A stretch of DNA of 64,000 nucleotides. Source: Haloprofundus halobius (GTDB lineage Archaea; Halobacteriota; Halobacteria; Halobacteriales; Haloferacaceae). The stretch spans positions 1,178,001 to 1,242,000 of the forward strand of contig NZ_CP083666.1 in NCBI RefSeq assembly GCF_020097835.1, given 5' to 3'. Position numbers and translations under genes: made by a program. The notes under the pieces are model-generated. The model was given only the letters and a program-made list of their open reading frames with translations. It did no database searches and had not been told where the DNA came from. Each line of letters starts with the position of its first letter. The first letter of the stretch is position 1. Of this stretch, positions 16,435 to 26,169 are shown piece after piece.

Positions 16435-17043
16435 ATGGGTGACACCGAGACGACAGACGAACCGACGCGCGACGCCATCATGGAGGCGACGTTCCGTGCG
16501 CTGACCAAGCACGGCTACGCCGGGTTGACGATGCAGAAAATCGCCGACGAGTTCGACAAGAGCAAGTCGCTTCTACACTACCACTACGACACGAAGGACG
16601 AGCTGCTGGTCGCGCTGCTCGACTACATGCTGGCGCAACTCGACGAGCGCCTCGCACTCGACGAGGAATCGGACCCGCTTGACCGCCTGACGACGCTCGT
16701 CGACATGCTGCTGTTCGGCCCCGACCGCGAGGCACACAAGGCGTTTCAGACGACGCTCCTCGAACTCCGTGCACAGGCGCCCTACAACGAGGCGTTCCGC
16801 GACCAGTTGGCGACCAACGACGCCGCCATCCACGACCTGTTCGCCGACATCGTCGCCGACGGCGTCGAACAGGGGACGTTCCGCGAGGTCGACCCCGACG
16901 CCGTCGCGACGCTCGTGCTCTCGGCGCTGCAGGGCGCGCGCGTCCGTTGGGTGACACTCGACGAGGACGACGCCCCCGACGAACTCCGCGACGCGCTGTT
17001 CACCTACCTCGTCGACGAACTCCGGCCCGAAGACGACGCGTAG
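16435..17043 (+). CDS. TetR/AcrR-family transcriptional regulator
   Basis: This 202-residue protein has an N-terminal HTH: RDAIMEATFRALTKHGYAGLTMQKIADEFDKSKSLLHYHYDTKDELLVALLDYML is the canonical TetR helix-turn-helix plus helix 4, here given in function rather than detail. The C-terminal ligand and dimerisation domain ends VARRVTL-like and contains FRDQLATNDAAIHDLFADIV. It likely represses a transporter or enzyme gene in response to a small ligand. A TATA-like GGTATAAG near 16398-16405 precedes it. The VOC gene starts 52 bases downstream on the same strand. The operator was not identified. Confidence 0.9.
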   Translation: MGDTETTDEPTRDAIMEATFRALTKHGYAGLTMQKIADEFDKSKSLLHYHYDTKDELLVALLDYMLAQLDERLALDEESDPLDRLTTLVDMLLFGPDREAHKAFQTTLLELRAQAPYNEAFRDQLATNDAAIHDLFADIVADGVEQGTFREVDPDAVATLVLSALQGARVRWVTLDEDDAPDELRDALFTYLVDELRPEDDA

Positions 17044-17094
17044 ACGCTTCTCTCGGCGACGCCCTCTTGACGCCCGCGAGCGTACGCTCAGCCG

Positions 17095-17880
17095 ATGCTG
17101 GTCGGACTCGCACATCTCGGGCTGGAAGTGAAGTACCTCGACCGCGCGAGAGCGTTCTACGGCGACCGCCTCGGCCTCGCCCCCGACGACGCCGCCGGCG
17201 ACCACGCTGTCCTCGCCTACCCCGTCGGCCCCGTCGACCTCAGGATTCGACGGCCGACGGGCGTCCCGCGCGGCGGGCTGCACACCCACTTCGCATTCTC
17301 CGCACCCGGCGACGAGTACGACCAGTGGCTCGACCGTCTCTCGAACCTGGACCCCGAGGAGGTGCAGTTCGGCTCCTACCGGTCGCTGTACGTCGACGAC
17401 CCCGACGACCACTGCGTCGAAATCGGGGGCACCGACGGGGACGAGGCGGAGACGAAGGCGGACTCCCTCCGCGGCGTCGACAGCGGCACCGCTCCCTCGC
17501 TCACGGGCATCTTCGAGGTCGTCCTCGAAGTGACCGACCTCGACGCCGCGGAGCGCCGCTACGCCGAACTCGGGTTCGAGGTCGTCGACCGCGGCGACGA
17601 ACGACGACGCGTCCGCCTGCGGGGACCGGCCGACGCTCGCGAGAACTCGCGGTACCGGCCGTTCGACCTCGAACTGTGGGAACCGCAGTTGGGTCTCGCG
17701 GACGCGCGCGGCGGCGTCCACGTGGAACTGGGACTCGCCGTCGACGACCCCGACGAGGCCGCAGACGCGTTCTCGGAGTTCGCCTGCGGGTCGCTCCCGG
17801 CCGACAGCGACAACGAACGGCGACTCCGCGACCCGGACGGACACGTGTTGACGTTCGTCCCCGATGAGAGAGCGAGGTAA
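17095..17880 (+). CDS. Two-domain VOC (glyoxalase/dioxygenase fold) protein
   Basis: This 261-residue protein contains two vicinal-oxygen-chelate modules. The first begins MLVGLAHLGLEVKYLDRARAFYGDRLGL, and the second begins near residue 135 (GIFEVVLEVTDLDAAERRYAELGF). Candidate metal ligands are His7, His near 65 (GLHTHFAF) and Glu near 110 (CVEIGG) in the first module. The second module also keeps ELGLAV and DGHVLTFVP. Fold and length suit catechol-2,3-dioxygenase-like or glyoxalase-like enzymes, but the substrate cannot be named. It follows the TetR gene by 52 bases and may be under its control. Confidence 0.85.
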   Translation: MLVGLAHLGLEVKYLDRARAFYGDRLGLAPDDAAGDHAVLAYPVGPVDLRIRRPTGVPRGGLHTHFAFSAPGDEYDQWLDRLSNLDPEEVQFGSYRSLYVDDPDDHCVEIGGTDGDEAETKADSLRGVDSGTAPSLTGIFEVVLEVTDLDAAERRYAELGFEVVDRGDERRRVRLRGPADARENSRYRPFDLELWEPQLGLADARGGVHVELGLAVDDPDEAADAFSEFACGSLPADSDNERRLRDPDGHVLTFVPDERAR

Positions 17881-17929
17881 CGCTGCCGCAGTCCGTGGAC
17901 GTAAGAGTGACGAACGTGAACTGTCGACG

Positions 17930-18412
17930 ATGCCCGAGTACCGCAAGGTGTCCGTGGAGTCGGTCTCGAACACGCCGAACCCGACGCGCGAGATGAAGGA
18001 GATAGACGAGGCGGTCGGCGCGAGCGAGTTCGGCTTCAACGTCGTCACCGCCGACCCCGGCGAGCAGGTGCCGTGGGGCTACCACCGCCACCCCGACCAC
18101 GAGGAACTGTTCTACGTGCTCTCGGGCGAACTCCGCGTCGAGACGCAAGACGGCGAGTTCCGGGTCGAAGCCGACGAAGCCTTCTTCGTCCCGCGGGACG
18201 CGCCGAACCGCGCCGTCGCCGCAGGCGAGACACCCTGTCGACTCGTCGCCGTCGGCGCGCCGAAAGACGCCGACAGTGCGATCATCGAGGAGGAGTGTCC
18301 GGCCTGCGGTGAGACGACCGACCGAACGTACGAGGCGGTCGAAGACGCTGGCCGGGCCGTGTACGTGCTCTCGTGCGCTGGCTGCGGTGTCGAGACCCGG
18401 CGCTTCGAGTGA
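17930..18412 (+). CDS. Cupin-domain protein with C-terminal zinc-ribbon-like segment
   Basis: This 160-residue protein carries one conserved cupin barrel: GYHRHPDHEELFYVLSGEL (motif 1, with His, His and Glu metal ligands) around residues 48-66 and FFVPRDAPNRAVA (motif 2) near 87. A C-terminal extension with CPAC near residue 120 and CAGC near 150 probably binds zinc. Likely a small cytosolic metalloprotein or sensor; no reaction can be assigned. Starts 49 bases after the VOC gene stop. Confidence 0.8.
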   Translation: MPEYRKVSVESVSNTPNPTREMKEIDEAVGASEFGFNVVTADPGEQVPWGYHRHPDHEELFYVLSGELRVETQDGEFRVEADEAFFVPRDAPNRAVAAGETPCRLVAVGAPKDADSAIIEEECPACGETTDRTYEAVEDAGRAVYVLSCAGCGVETRRFE

Positions 18413-18474
18413 GACCCGGCGAGACCAGCGAGCCTCGACGGACGTCGACGAGCGCCGCGCCCGGCTCTCGTCGG

Positions 18475-18765
18475 TTATCGAAGGCGGTCGGTGTCGATGT
18501 CGACGCCCGGCGGCGTCACGACGAGGAACTTCCGGAAGTGCATCAGTTGCCCGCCCATATCTTTCACTTCGCGGGCGAATCCGGCGGCGAGTTTGTTCAG
18601 GTCGCCGTGGACCGACAGCACGAGGACGTTCCCCTCCGTGACGTTGCGGACCCACTCGGTCGGTTCCGTCGACCCGTCGAGCACGCCGAGAACGACGTCG
18701 CCGCGAATCTCGGCGTTCTCGATGTGTGATTCGGCAGTTCGGAGGTCGAGGTCGAAGTCGCTCAT
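18475..18765 (-). CDS. DUF5779-family haloarchaeal protein
   Basis: This 96-residue protein starts at ATG 18763-18765 as MSDFDLDLRTAESHIE. GDVVLGVLDGSTEPTEWV, LVLSVHGDLNKLAAGF and FLVVTPPGVDIDTDRL match the DUF5779 family, widespread in haloarchaea and of unknown role. No membrane segment or catalytic motif is visible. A TATA-like ATTTTTGATA lies about 30 bases upstream. It faces away from the leuA regulatory region. Confidence 0.8.
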   Translation of the reverse strand: MSDFDLDLRTAESHIENAEIRGDVVLGVLDGSTEPTEWVRNVTEGNVLVLSVHGDLNKLAAGFAREVKDMGGQLMHFRKFLVVTPPGVDIDTDRLR

Positions 18766-18852
18766 ACGCGGCACTTGCGCGAGGGTATCAAAAATCCTCG
18801 CTTCTCCGCAGCCCTGACTCTCTCTTCCGAGCGAACTCGACACCGATTCGTT

Positions 18853-18868
18853 GTGACCGATCGGTCAC
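18853..18868. promoter_or_regulatory. 16-base perfect palindrome
   Basis: GTGACCGATCGGTCAC reads the same on both strands. It is the first of three perfect palindromes in the 400-base gap upstream of leuA and could be an operator for a dimeric regulator. Confidence 0.5.
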
Positions 18869-18989
18869 CTGCGCCCCGTTCCGAACCAGCGTTCTGGACG
18901 AGTGCCCAGTTCTCATCACTCGCCCTGACAGTCCGCGCGCGAGTCGTTCGCACGGCTAACTGTGCCTCTTCCTGGCGCGCTCGGGGCCG

Positions 18990-19009
18990 AGGTCGGTCGC
19001 GACCGACCT
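18990..19009. promoter_or_regulatory. 20-base perfect palindrome
   Basis: AGGTCGGTCGCGACCGACCT reads the same on both strands. It lies about 125 bases before the leuA TATA element, followed by an AT-rich stretch (AATATTATGAAATATA) at 19016-19031 that could be another promoter. Confidence 0.55.
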
Positions 19010-19082
19010 TCCACAATATTATGAAATATAAGGGATGCAGATGAGAACAAGGACGTTGCTGTCTAGCGGTTTCTCTATCGTT

Positions 19083-19096
19083 CACGAACGTTCGTG
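19083..19096. promoter_or_regulatory. 14-base perfect palindrome
   Basis: CACGAACGTTCGTG reads the same on both strands and ends 38 bases before the leuA TATA element. This is a plausible position for an activator or repressor of leuA. Confidence 0.5.
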
Positions 19097-19134
19097 CCGT
19101 CCTCGTTTCACGGTGAATCTGTCGGAGGGACAGC

Positions 19135-19140
19135 TTTATA
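19135..19140 (+). promoter_or_regulatory. TATA element of leuA
   Basis: TTTATA lies 29-34 bases before ATG 19169. This points to a leaderless or near-leaderless transcript starting at that ATG, which is out of frame with the rest of leuA. Confidence 0.6.
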
Positions 19141-19168
19141 CGTGTGGTCCCCCCGAGCACGCCACACG

Positions 19169-20393
<1,225 letters not shown>

Positions 20394-20556
20394 TGTCCCG
20401 GCGCGGCGTCGCAGGCTCCGACGAGCCACGGGTGAAGCGCCCGGCGACCGGCCGTGTATCCGGGACGCACCGTGCTCCCGATTCGTCTCACAGGATCAGA
20501 GCACCACCCCGTGTGAGGACGACTCGTCCGGGCAACGTTTGCACGGCGCGAAAGGG

Positions 20557-20562
20557 TTTTTA
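20557..20562 (+). promoter_or_regulatory. TATA element of the ilvB leader transcript
   Basis: TTTTTA lies 27-32 bases before ATG 20589 and 289 bases before the ilvB start. Transcription from here would begin at the leader ORF and produce an unusually long leader of about 260 bases. Confidence 0.6.
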
Positions 20563-20588
20563 CCCACGGGTGTTAGCAGACGAACGAG

Positions 20589-20693
20589 ATGCGACAGTCA
20601 CTCACGCGCCGCACGTCCGCGACGGCCCCCGAGCCGTCGCTTCGCGGCGACAGCGCTGTCCTCGGTTCGCTCATTATTGTAGGGGCCGCCTAG
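20589..20693 (+). CDS. Putative 34-residue leader peptide of the ilvBNC operon
   Basis: The ORF runs from ATG 20589 to TAG 20691-20693. The promoter element at 20557 places the transcript start at or within a few bases of this ATG, so it would be translated as a leaderless mRNA. The last eleven residues are VLGSLIIVGAA, with six branched-chain residues (Val, Leu, Leu, Ile, Ile, Val), the products of the operon's pathway. The first 20 residues are Arg, Ser and Thr rich. The stop codon lies inside the loop of a hairpin. By analogy with bacterial ilv leader peptides it may sense branched-chain aminoacyl-tRNA supply; that role is inference. Confidence 0.5.
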   Translation: MRQSLTRRTSATAPEPSLRGDSAVLGSLIIVGAA

Positions 20694-20698
20694 CCCCT
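20623..20698 (+). promoter_or_regulatory. Attenuator-like alternative hairpins in the ilvB leader
   Basis: Segment 1 CGGCCCC (20623-20629) is complementary to segment 2 GGGGCCG (20682-20688). Segment 2 overlaps AGGGGC (20681-20686), which can instead pair with segment 3 GCCCCT (20693-20698). The two pairings exclude each other. The Ile-Ile-Val codons (20673-20681) abut segment 2, so a stalled ribosome would cover it. Downstream is pyrimidine-rich but without a clear U-run. A further hairpin, CGCGCG at 20747-20752 and 20760-20765, follows. In GC-rich DNA such pairings can arise by chance. Confidence 0.4.
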
Positions 20699-20850
20699 CA
20701 CCACCCCCTCTTCCGACGCCGTTTCGCACCGTTTTCGAGAGCGAGCCGCGCGACCACTCCGCGCGCTCCACGACACCGAGCCACACGCACACCACCGATG
20801 CGACCGTACCGACCAGCCACACACCATCGACACCAGAGAGGAGGCACAGC

Positions 20851-22611
20851 ATGAGCGAACAACAGCCAGCCCCGACCGAAGACGACAGAGCGGACGCCGA
20901 CCAAACGGCTGACTCGACTCGGACGCCGGTTACGACCGGCGCGTCCTCAGCCGTCCGCGCGCTCGAAAACGCGGGCGTCGAGACGGCGTTCGGCGTGCAG
21001 GGCGGCGCGATAATGCCCATCTACGACGCGCTGTACGACTCCGACATCCATCACGTCACGATGGCGCACGAGCAGGGCGCGGCGCACGCCGCCGACGCCT
21101 ACAGCGTCGTCCGCGGCGAACCGGGCGTCTGTCTCGCAACGTCGGGACCGGGGGCGACGAACCTCGTCACCGGCATCGCCGACGCCGACATGGATTCGGA
21201 CGCCGTGCTCGCGCTGACGGGACAGGTCCCGTCGACGATGGTCGGCTCCGACGCGTTCCAGGAGACCGATACCACCGGCGTCACCGCACCCATCACGAAG
21301 CACAACTACTTCGCGAGCGACCCCGACACCGTCGGCGACACGGTGGGCGAGGCGTTCGCGCTCGCCGCAGAGGGCCGACCGGGACCGACGCTCGTCGACC
21401 TACCGAAAGACACGACGATGGCGGAGACCGACCGCGAACCCGGCCCGGCCAAGGCACCAGAAACGACGACGCCGCCGACGGAGGCCGACGAAGAATCCGT
21501 CGAGGCGGCCGCCCGCGCCATCGAGCGCGCGGAGAAACCGCTGTTGCTGTTCGGCGGCGGCGTCGTCAAAGCCAACGCCACCGAGAAAGCCCGCGCGTTC
21601 GCCATCGACAACGGCATTCCGGTCGTGACGACGATGCCAGCCATCGGGTCGATGCCCGAGGACCACGAGCTCTGCCTGTCGTGGGCGGGGATGCACGGCA
21701 CCGGGTACGCGAACATGGCGGTCACGCACTGCGACCTGCTCGTCGCCGTCGGCTGCCGGTTCGACGACCGGCTCACCGGCGGCGTCGACACGTTCGCGCC
21801 CGAGGCCGAAGTCGTCCACGTCGACGTCGACGAGGCCGAAATCTCGAAGAACGTCCACGCGGATTACCCGGTCGTCGGCGACGCGAAGGCCGTCCTCGAC
21901 CAACTGACCGAGGAGATCGAGCAGTCGCCGGGCGTCCGCGAGTGGCGACAGCAGTGTCAGACGTGGAAGGAGGAGTACCCGTTGGCGTACAAGACGCCCG
22001 AGGACGAACCGCTGAAACCGCAGTTCGTCGTCGAGGCGCTCGACGAGGCGACGCCCGACGACACCATCGTCACCACGGGCGTCGGCCAGCACCAGATGTG
22101 GGCCGCGCAGTTCTGGACGTTCACGAACCCGCGCACGTGGGTCTCCTCGCACGGCCTCGGGACGATGGGCTACGGCCTTCCGGCCGCAATCGGTGCGAAG
22201 CTCGCCGCCCCCGACAGAGACGTGGTCTGCGTCGACGGCGACGGCTCCTTTTTGATGACGATTCAGGAACTCTCCGTGGCCGTCCGCGAGGACCTCGACA
22301 TCACCGTCGCCGTCCTGAACAACGAGTACATCGGGATGGTCCGGCAGTGGCAGGACGCCTTCTTCGAGGGCCGCCGGATGGCCGCCGAGTACGACTGGTG
22401 TCCGGACTTCGCGAAACTCGCGGAGGCGTTCGGCGCTCGCGGCTTCAGCGCCGAGAACTACGACGAGGCCGCCGACGCCATCGAGAACGCGTTGGCGTAC
22501 GACGGTCCGTCGGTCGTCGACTTCCGCATCCACCCCGCCGAGAACGTCTACCCGATGGTCGCCAGCGGCGGGGCGAACGGCAAGTTCGCGCTCTCGGAGG
22601 ACCAGCTATGA
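20851..22611 (+). CDS. ilvB: Acetolactate synthase large (catalytic) subunit
   Basis: This 586-residue ThDP enzyme makes 2-acetolactate or 2-aceto-2-hydroxybutyrate, the first common step of Val/Leu/Ile synthesis. It has the ThDP-activating Glu in VTMAHEQGAAHAADAYS near residue 75, the central FAD-type domain (LLFGGGVVKANATEKA), and the ThDP/Mg motif VCVDGDGSFLMTIQELSVAVREDLDITVAVLNNEYIG in the C-terminal third, which ends in the NN typical of the family. Start ATG 20851 has a strong Shine-Dalgarno (GGAGG at 20840-20844), unlike the leaderless genes around it, consistent with a long leader. ilvN overlaps its stop by ATGA. Confidence 0.95.
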   Translation: MSEQQPAPTEDDRADADQTADSTRTPVTTGASSAVRALENAGVETAFGVQGGAIMPIYDALYDSDIHHVTMAHEQGAAHAADAYSVVRGEPGVCLATSGPGATNLVTGIADADMDSDAVLALTGQVPSTMVGSDAFQETDTTGVTAPITKHNYFASDPDTVGDTVGEAFALAAEGRPGPTLVDLPKDTTMAETDREPGPAKAPETTTPPTEADEESVEAAARAIERAEKPLLLFGGGVVKANATEKARAFAIDNGIPVVTTMPAIGSMPEDHELCLSWAGMHGTGYANMAVTHCDLLVAVGCRFDDRLTGGVDTFAPEAEVVHVDVDEAEISKNVHADYPVVGDAKAVLDQLTEEIEQSPGVREWRQQCQTWKEEYPLAYKTPEDEPLKPQFVVEALDEATPDDTIVTTGVGQHQMWAAQFWTFTNPRTWVSSHGLGTMGYGLPAAIGAKLAAPDRDVVCVDGDGSFLMTIQELSVAVREDLDITVAVLNNEYIGMVRQWQDAFFEGRRMAAEYDWCPDFAKLAEAFGARGFSAENYDEAADAIENALAYDGPSVVDFRIHPAENVYPMVASGGANGKFALSEDQL

Positions 22612-23339
22612 GCGGCGAAGATTCGACGGACGCTCCGGAGTTCGAGACCGAGAGCGGATACGAGTTCGACGGACCCGGCATGCCCGGTCCTGCGCCCGAC
22701 GAGCGTCCGCACCCGGAGGGCCGACGCAACACCCACGGCGTCCGCATCGACCCGGAGGTCGAGGCCAAACCGCGCCAACGGACGGCCGTGGTCTCGGCGC
22801 TGGTCGAACACGAACCAGGCGTGCTCTCGCGCGTCTCGGGGCTGTTCTCCCGGCGGCAGTTCAACATCGAGAGCCTGACCGTCGGCAAGACGACCGTCGA
22901 CGGCCACGCGCGAATCACGCTCGTCGTCGAGGAGACGGACGCCGGCATCGACCAGGTGAAAAAGCAACTGGGGAAGCTCAAACCCGTCATCCAGGTCGGC
23001 GAACTCGACGACGACGCCGTGCGCGCCGAACTCGTCCTGCTGAAAGTGCGGGGCGACGAACCCGACAAGGTCCACGCCATCACCCAGATGTACGAGGGTC
23101 AGACGCTCGACGCGGGGCCGCGCACCATCACGGTCCAGATAACGGGCGACCAGCAGAAGATAGACGACGCCGTCGACGCGTTCCGGCAGTTCGGCATCAT
23201 CGAAATCGCGCGGACGGGACAGACGGCGCTCGCCCGCGGCGACACGCCGACGACGCCCGGCGAGGAACCGGGCCACTCCACCGAACCGAAGGGCTCGACG
23301 TATCGTGACGAAACCGACGCAGACGACGAAACCAACTGA
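22608..23339 (+). CDS. ilvN: Acetolactate synthase small (regulatory) subunit
   Basis: This 243-residue protein begins in the ilvB stop (ATGA). After an acidic N-terminal extension of about 55 residues comes the ACT domain [32 protein letters not shown], then the C-terminal regulatory part ending near [16 protein letters not shown], and an acidic tail. ACT domains in IlvN bind valine and mediate feedback inhibition of IlvB. The N-terminal extension and tail are longer than in bacterial IlvN (about 160 residues), a common haloarchaeal pattern. Confidence 0.95.
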   Translation: MSGEDSTDAPEFETESGYEFDGPGMPGPAPDERPHPEGRRNTHGVRIDPEVEAKPRQRTAVVSALVEHEPGVLSRVSGLFSRRQFNIESLTVGKTTVDGHARITLVVEETDAGIDQVKKQLGKLKPVIQVGELDDDAVRAELVLLKVRGDEPDKVHAITQMYEGQTLDAGPRTITVQITGDQQKIDDAVDAFRQFGIIEIARTGQTALARGDTPTTPGEEPGHSTEPKGSTYRDETDADDETN

Positions 23340-23349
23340 CATACCAATC

Positions 23350-24408
23350 ATGACAGACGAACTCGAAGCGACGATCTACTACGACGACGACGCGGACGCA
23401 ACGTATCTCGACGACAAGACCGTAGCCGTCCTCGGCTACGGCAGCCAGGGTCACGCCCACGCCCAGAACCTCGCCGACAGCGGGGTCGACGTGGTCGTCG
23501 GCCTCCGCGAAGGTTCCGCCTCACGCGCCGCGGCGAAAGATGACGGACTGGAGGTGGCGACACCCGTCGAGGCGGCCGCCGCCGCAGACGTCGTCTCCGT
23601 ACTCGTGCCCGACACCGTCCAGCCGTCGGTGTACGAGGCCATCGAGGACGAACTCGAACCCGGCAACACGCTCCAGTTCGCCCACGGCTTCAACATCCAC
23701 TACAACCAGATTCAGCCGTCCGAAGACATCGACGTGACGATGGTCGCGCCGAAGTCGCCGGGCCACCTCGTCCGCCGCAACTACCAGGCCGACCAGGGGA
23801 CGCCCGGCCTCGTCGCCGTCTATCAGGACACGACCGGCGACGCGAAGGGCGAGGCGCTGGCGTACGCGAAAGCCATCGGCTGCACGCGCGCGGGCGTCGT
23901 CGAGACGACGTTCCGCGAGGAGACGGAAACCGACCTCTTCGGCGAGCAGGCGGTGCTGTGCGGCGGCGTCACCTCGCTCGTGAAGACGGGCTACGAGACG
24001 CTCGTCGACGCGGGCTACAGCCCCGAGATGGCGTACTTCGAGTGCCTGAACGAACTGAAACTCATCGTCGACCTGATGTACGAGGACGGGCTCGGCGGGA
24101 TGTGGGACTCGGTCTCCGACACCGCCGAATTCGGGGGACTGACCCGCGGCGACGTCATCGTCGACGACCACGCCCGCGAGCAGATGGAGGAGGTGCTCGA
24201 ACAGGTCCAGAACGGCACGTTCGCCCGCGAGTGGATCGTCGAGAACCAGGCCGGCCGTCCGAGCTACCAGCAGCTCCGCGAGGCCGAGAAGAACCACGAC
24301 ATCGAGGCCGTCGGCGAGGAGCTTCGCGGCCTGTTCGCGTGGGCCGAGGAGGAACAGGGCGAGACGACAGACGAGGACGAAGACGAGAAATCCCGAGTGA
24401 AAGCATGA
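23350..24408 (+). CDS. ilvC: Ketol-acid reductoisomerase
   Basis: This 352-residue enzyme converts acetolactate to dihydroxyisovalerate with NAD(P)H and Mg2+. The Rossmann loop [17 protein letters not shown] is at residues 25-40, and [14 protein letters not shown] and [12 protein letters not shown] follow, with metal-binding Asp/Glu in the knotted domain ([16 protein letters not shown]). Start ATG 23350 lies 11 bases after ilvN. The C terminus has an acidic haloarchaeal tail. The next small gene starts inside its stop codon. Confidence 0.95.
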   Translation: MTDELEATIYYDDDADATYLDDKTVAVLGYGSQGHAHAQNLADSGVDVVVGLREGSASRAAAKDDGLEVATPVEAAAAADVVSVLVPDTVQPSVYEAIEDELEPGNTLQFAHGFNIHYNQIQPSEDIDVTMVAPKSPGHLVRRNYQADQGTPGLVAVYQDTTGDAKGEALAYAKAIGCTRAGVVETTFREETETDLFGEQAVLCGGVTSLVKTGYETLVDAGYSPEMAYFECLNELKLIVDLMYEDGLGGMWDSVSDTAEFGGLTRGDVIVDDHAREQMEEVLEQVQNGTFAREWIVENQAGRPSYQQLREAEKNHDIEAVGEELRGLFAWAEEEQGETTDEDEDEKSRVKA

Positions 24409-24755
24409 ACGACCGAGACGGACGAAATCAGGACACGAACGACGAGAAACGGACGATGGCCGACGTGAGCCACACCCACCCCCACACGACCGAGACGTTC
24501 GGGGCGGTGTTCCAGCGTGGCCCGGCGATGGCGGATGGGGGTGAGCTGAGTGGAGCGAAGCGAGCCTCGTTGGACCGGAGGGCAAACGGTGGTGAGCGCG
24601 AGCAACGCGAGCGCGAACGCGGCAGCACGATGCGCGACGTCGACCACACGCCCCGACACGGCGAGGATGTCTCGGAAGTGTGGGCGCGCGGCGGCAACGA
24701 GCGCCAGACCGTCCGCGACGCGCGACGGAGCGCGGGGGAACCGGTAGATGAGTGA
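24405..24755 (+). CDS. Small hydrophilic protein between ilvC and leuC
   Basis: This 116-residue protein starts in the ilvC stop (ATGA) and overlaps the leuC start by 8 bases, so it is translationally coupled on both sides. It has no catalytic motif or membrane segment. Two internal copies of a motif are visible: [21 protein letters not shown] (split here: [10 protein letters not shown], then FGAVFQRG) near residues 19-39, and [20 protein letters not shown] near 77-96. They are separated by a low-complexity Glu/Arg/Gly stretch. My recollection is that a short uncharacterised gene also sits at this place in Haloferax. Function unknown; a role linked to branched-chain synthesis is inferred only from position. 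Confidence 0.7.
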   Translation: MNDRDGRNQDTNDEKRTMADVSHTHPHTTETFGAVFQRGPAMADGGELSGAKRASLDRRANGGEREQRERERGSTMRDVDHTPRHGEDVSEVWARGGNERQTVRDARRSAGEPVDE

Positions 24756-26169
24756 GGGAACGCTGTACGACAAGGTGTGGGACCGCCACGCCGTCGCAGA
24801 GTTACCGACCGGGCAGACGCAACTGTTCGTCGGCCTCCACCTCATCCACGAGGTGACGAGTCCGCAGGCGTTCGGTATGCTGCGCGAGCGCGACATGGAG
24901 GTCGCCTACCCCGAACTGACGCACGCGACGGTCGACCACATCGTCCCCACGGCGGACCAGTCGCGGCCCTACGGCGACGACGCCGCCGAGGAGATGATGG
25001 CCGAACTGGAGGAGAACGTCCGCGAGGCGGGTATCGAGTTCTCCGACCCGACCACTGGAAACCAGGGAATCGTCCACGTCATCGGGCCGGAGCAGGGCAT
25101 CACCCAACCCGGCAAGACCATCGTCTGCGGCGACAGCCACACCTCGACGCACGGCGCGTTCGGAGCCTTGGCCTTCGGCATCGGCACGAGCCAGATTCGC
25201 GACGTGCTCGCGACCGGCTGCGTGGCGATGGAGAAGCAGAAGGTCCGCAAAATCGAGGTCACGGGTGAACTCTCCGAGGGCGTCGAGGCCAAGGACGTCA
25301 TCCTCGAAGTCATCCGCCGACTCGGCACCGACGGCGGCGTCGGCTACGTGTACGAGTACGCCGGCGAGGCCGTCGAGAATCTCGACATGGAGGGCCGGAT
25401 GAGCATCTGCAACATGTCCATCGAAGGCGGCGCGCGAGCGGGCTACGTCAACCCCGACGAGACCACCTACGAGTGGTTGGCGGAGACCGACGAGTTCCGA
25501 GGCGACCCCGAGAAGTTCGAGAAGCTCAAGCCGTACTGGGAGTCGATTCGCTCCGACGACGACGCCGAGTACGACGACGTCGTCGTCATCGACGGCGACG
25601 AGCTCGAACCGGTCGTCACGTGGGGCACGACGCCCGGCCAGGGCGTCGGCGTCACCCGGCCGATTCCCGCGCCCGAAGAACTGCCCGAGGAGAAGCAGGA
25701 CACCGCGAGAATGTCGCAGGAGCACATGGGCGTCGAACCCGGCGACACGATGGAAGGCTACGAGATCGACGTCGCCTTCCTCGGGTCGTGTACGAACGCC
25801 CGCCTGCCCGACCTGCGCCGCGCGGCGACCATCGTCGAAGGCCGGCAGGTCCACCCGGACGTCCGCGCGATGGTCGTCCCGGGCAGCCAGCGCGTGCAGG
25901 AGCAAGCCGAGAAAGAAGGACTCGCCGATGTCTTTCGCGAAGCCGGCTTCGACTGGCGCAACGCCGGCTGTTCGATGTGTCTCGGGATGAACGAGGACCA
26001 ACTGGAGGGCGACGAGGCCTGCGCGTCCTCGTCGAACCGGAACTTCATCGGCCGACAGGGATCGAAGGACGGTCGAACCGTTCTCATGAACCCGCAGATG
26101 GTCGCGGCGGCGGCGCTCGAAGGGAGAGTGACCGACGTGCGGACCCTCTCGGAGGTGACGACGGTATGA
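24748..26169 (+). CDS. leuC: 3-isopropylmalate dehydratase large subunit
   Basis: This 473-residue aconitase-family protein isomerises isopropylmalate using a [4Fe-4S] cluster. Cluster cysteines are in [12 protein letters not shown] near residue 345 and [13 protein letters not shown] near 412. [20 protein letters not shown] near 130 is the substrate and cluster loop. [22 protein letters not shown] near the C terminus is the family signature, here mentioned by position. ATGA overlap with leuD shows coupling. It acts in the cytosol with LeuD. Confidence 0.95.
   Translation: MSEGTLYDKVWDRHAVAELPTGQTQLFVGLHLIHEVTSPQAFGMLRERDMEVAYPELTHATVDHIVPTADQSRPYGDDAAEEMMAELEENVREAGIEFSDPTTGNQGIVHVIGPEQGITQPGKTIVCGDSHTSTHGAFGALAFGIGTSQIRDVLATGCVAMEKQKVRKIEVTGELSEGVEAKDVILEVIRRLGTDGGVGYVYEYAGEAVENLDMEGRMSICNMSIEGGARAGYVNPDETTYEWLAETDEFRGDPEKFEKLKPYWESIRSDDDAEYDDVVVIDGDELEPVVTWGTTPGQGVGVTRPIPAPEELPEEKQDTARMSQEHMGVEPGDTMEGYEIDVAFLGSCTNARLPDLRRAATIVEGRQVHPDVRAMVVPGSQRVQEQAEKEGLADVFREAGFDWRNAGCSMCLGMNEDQLEGDEACASSSNRNFIGRQGSKDGRTVLMNPQMVAAAALEGRVTDVRTLSEVTTV

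Noticed and set aside
19021-19044. Seven-codon ORF in the leuA upstream region
   Set aside because: Too short, with no conserved feature and no suitably spaced promoter. The palindromes are the better signal there.
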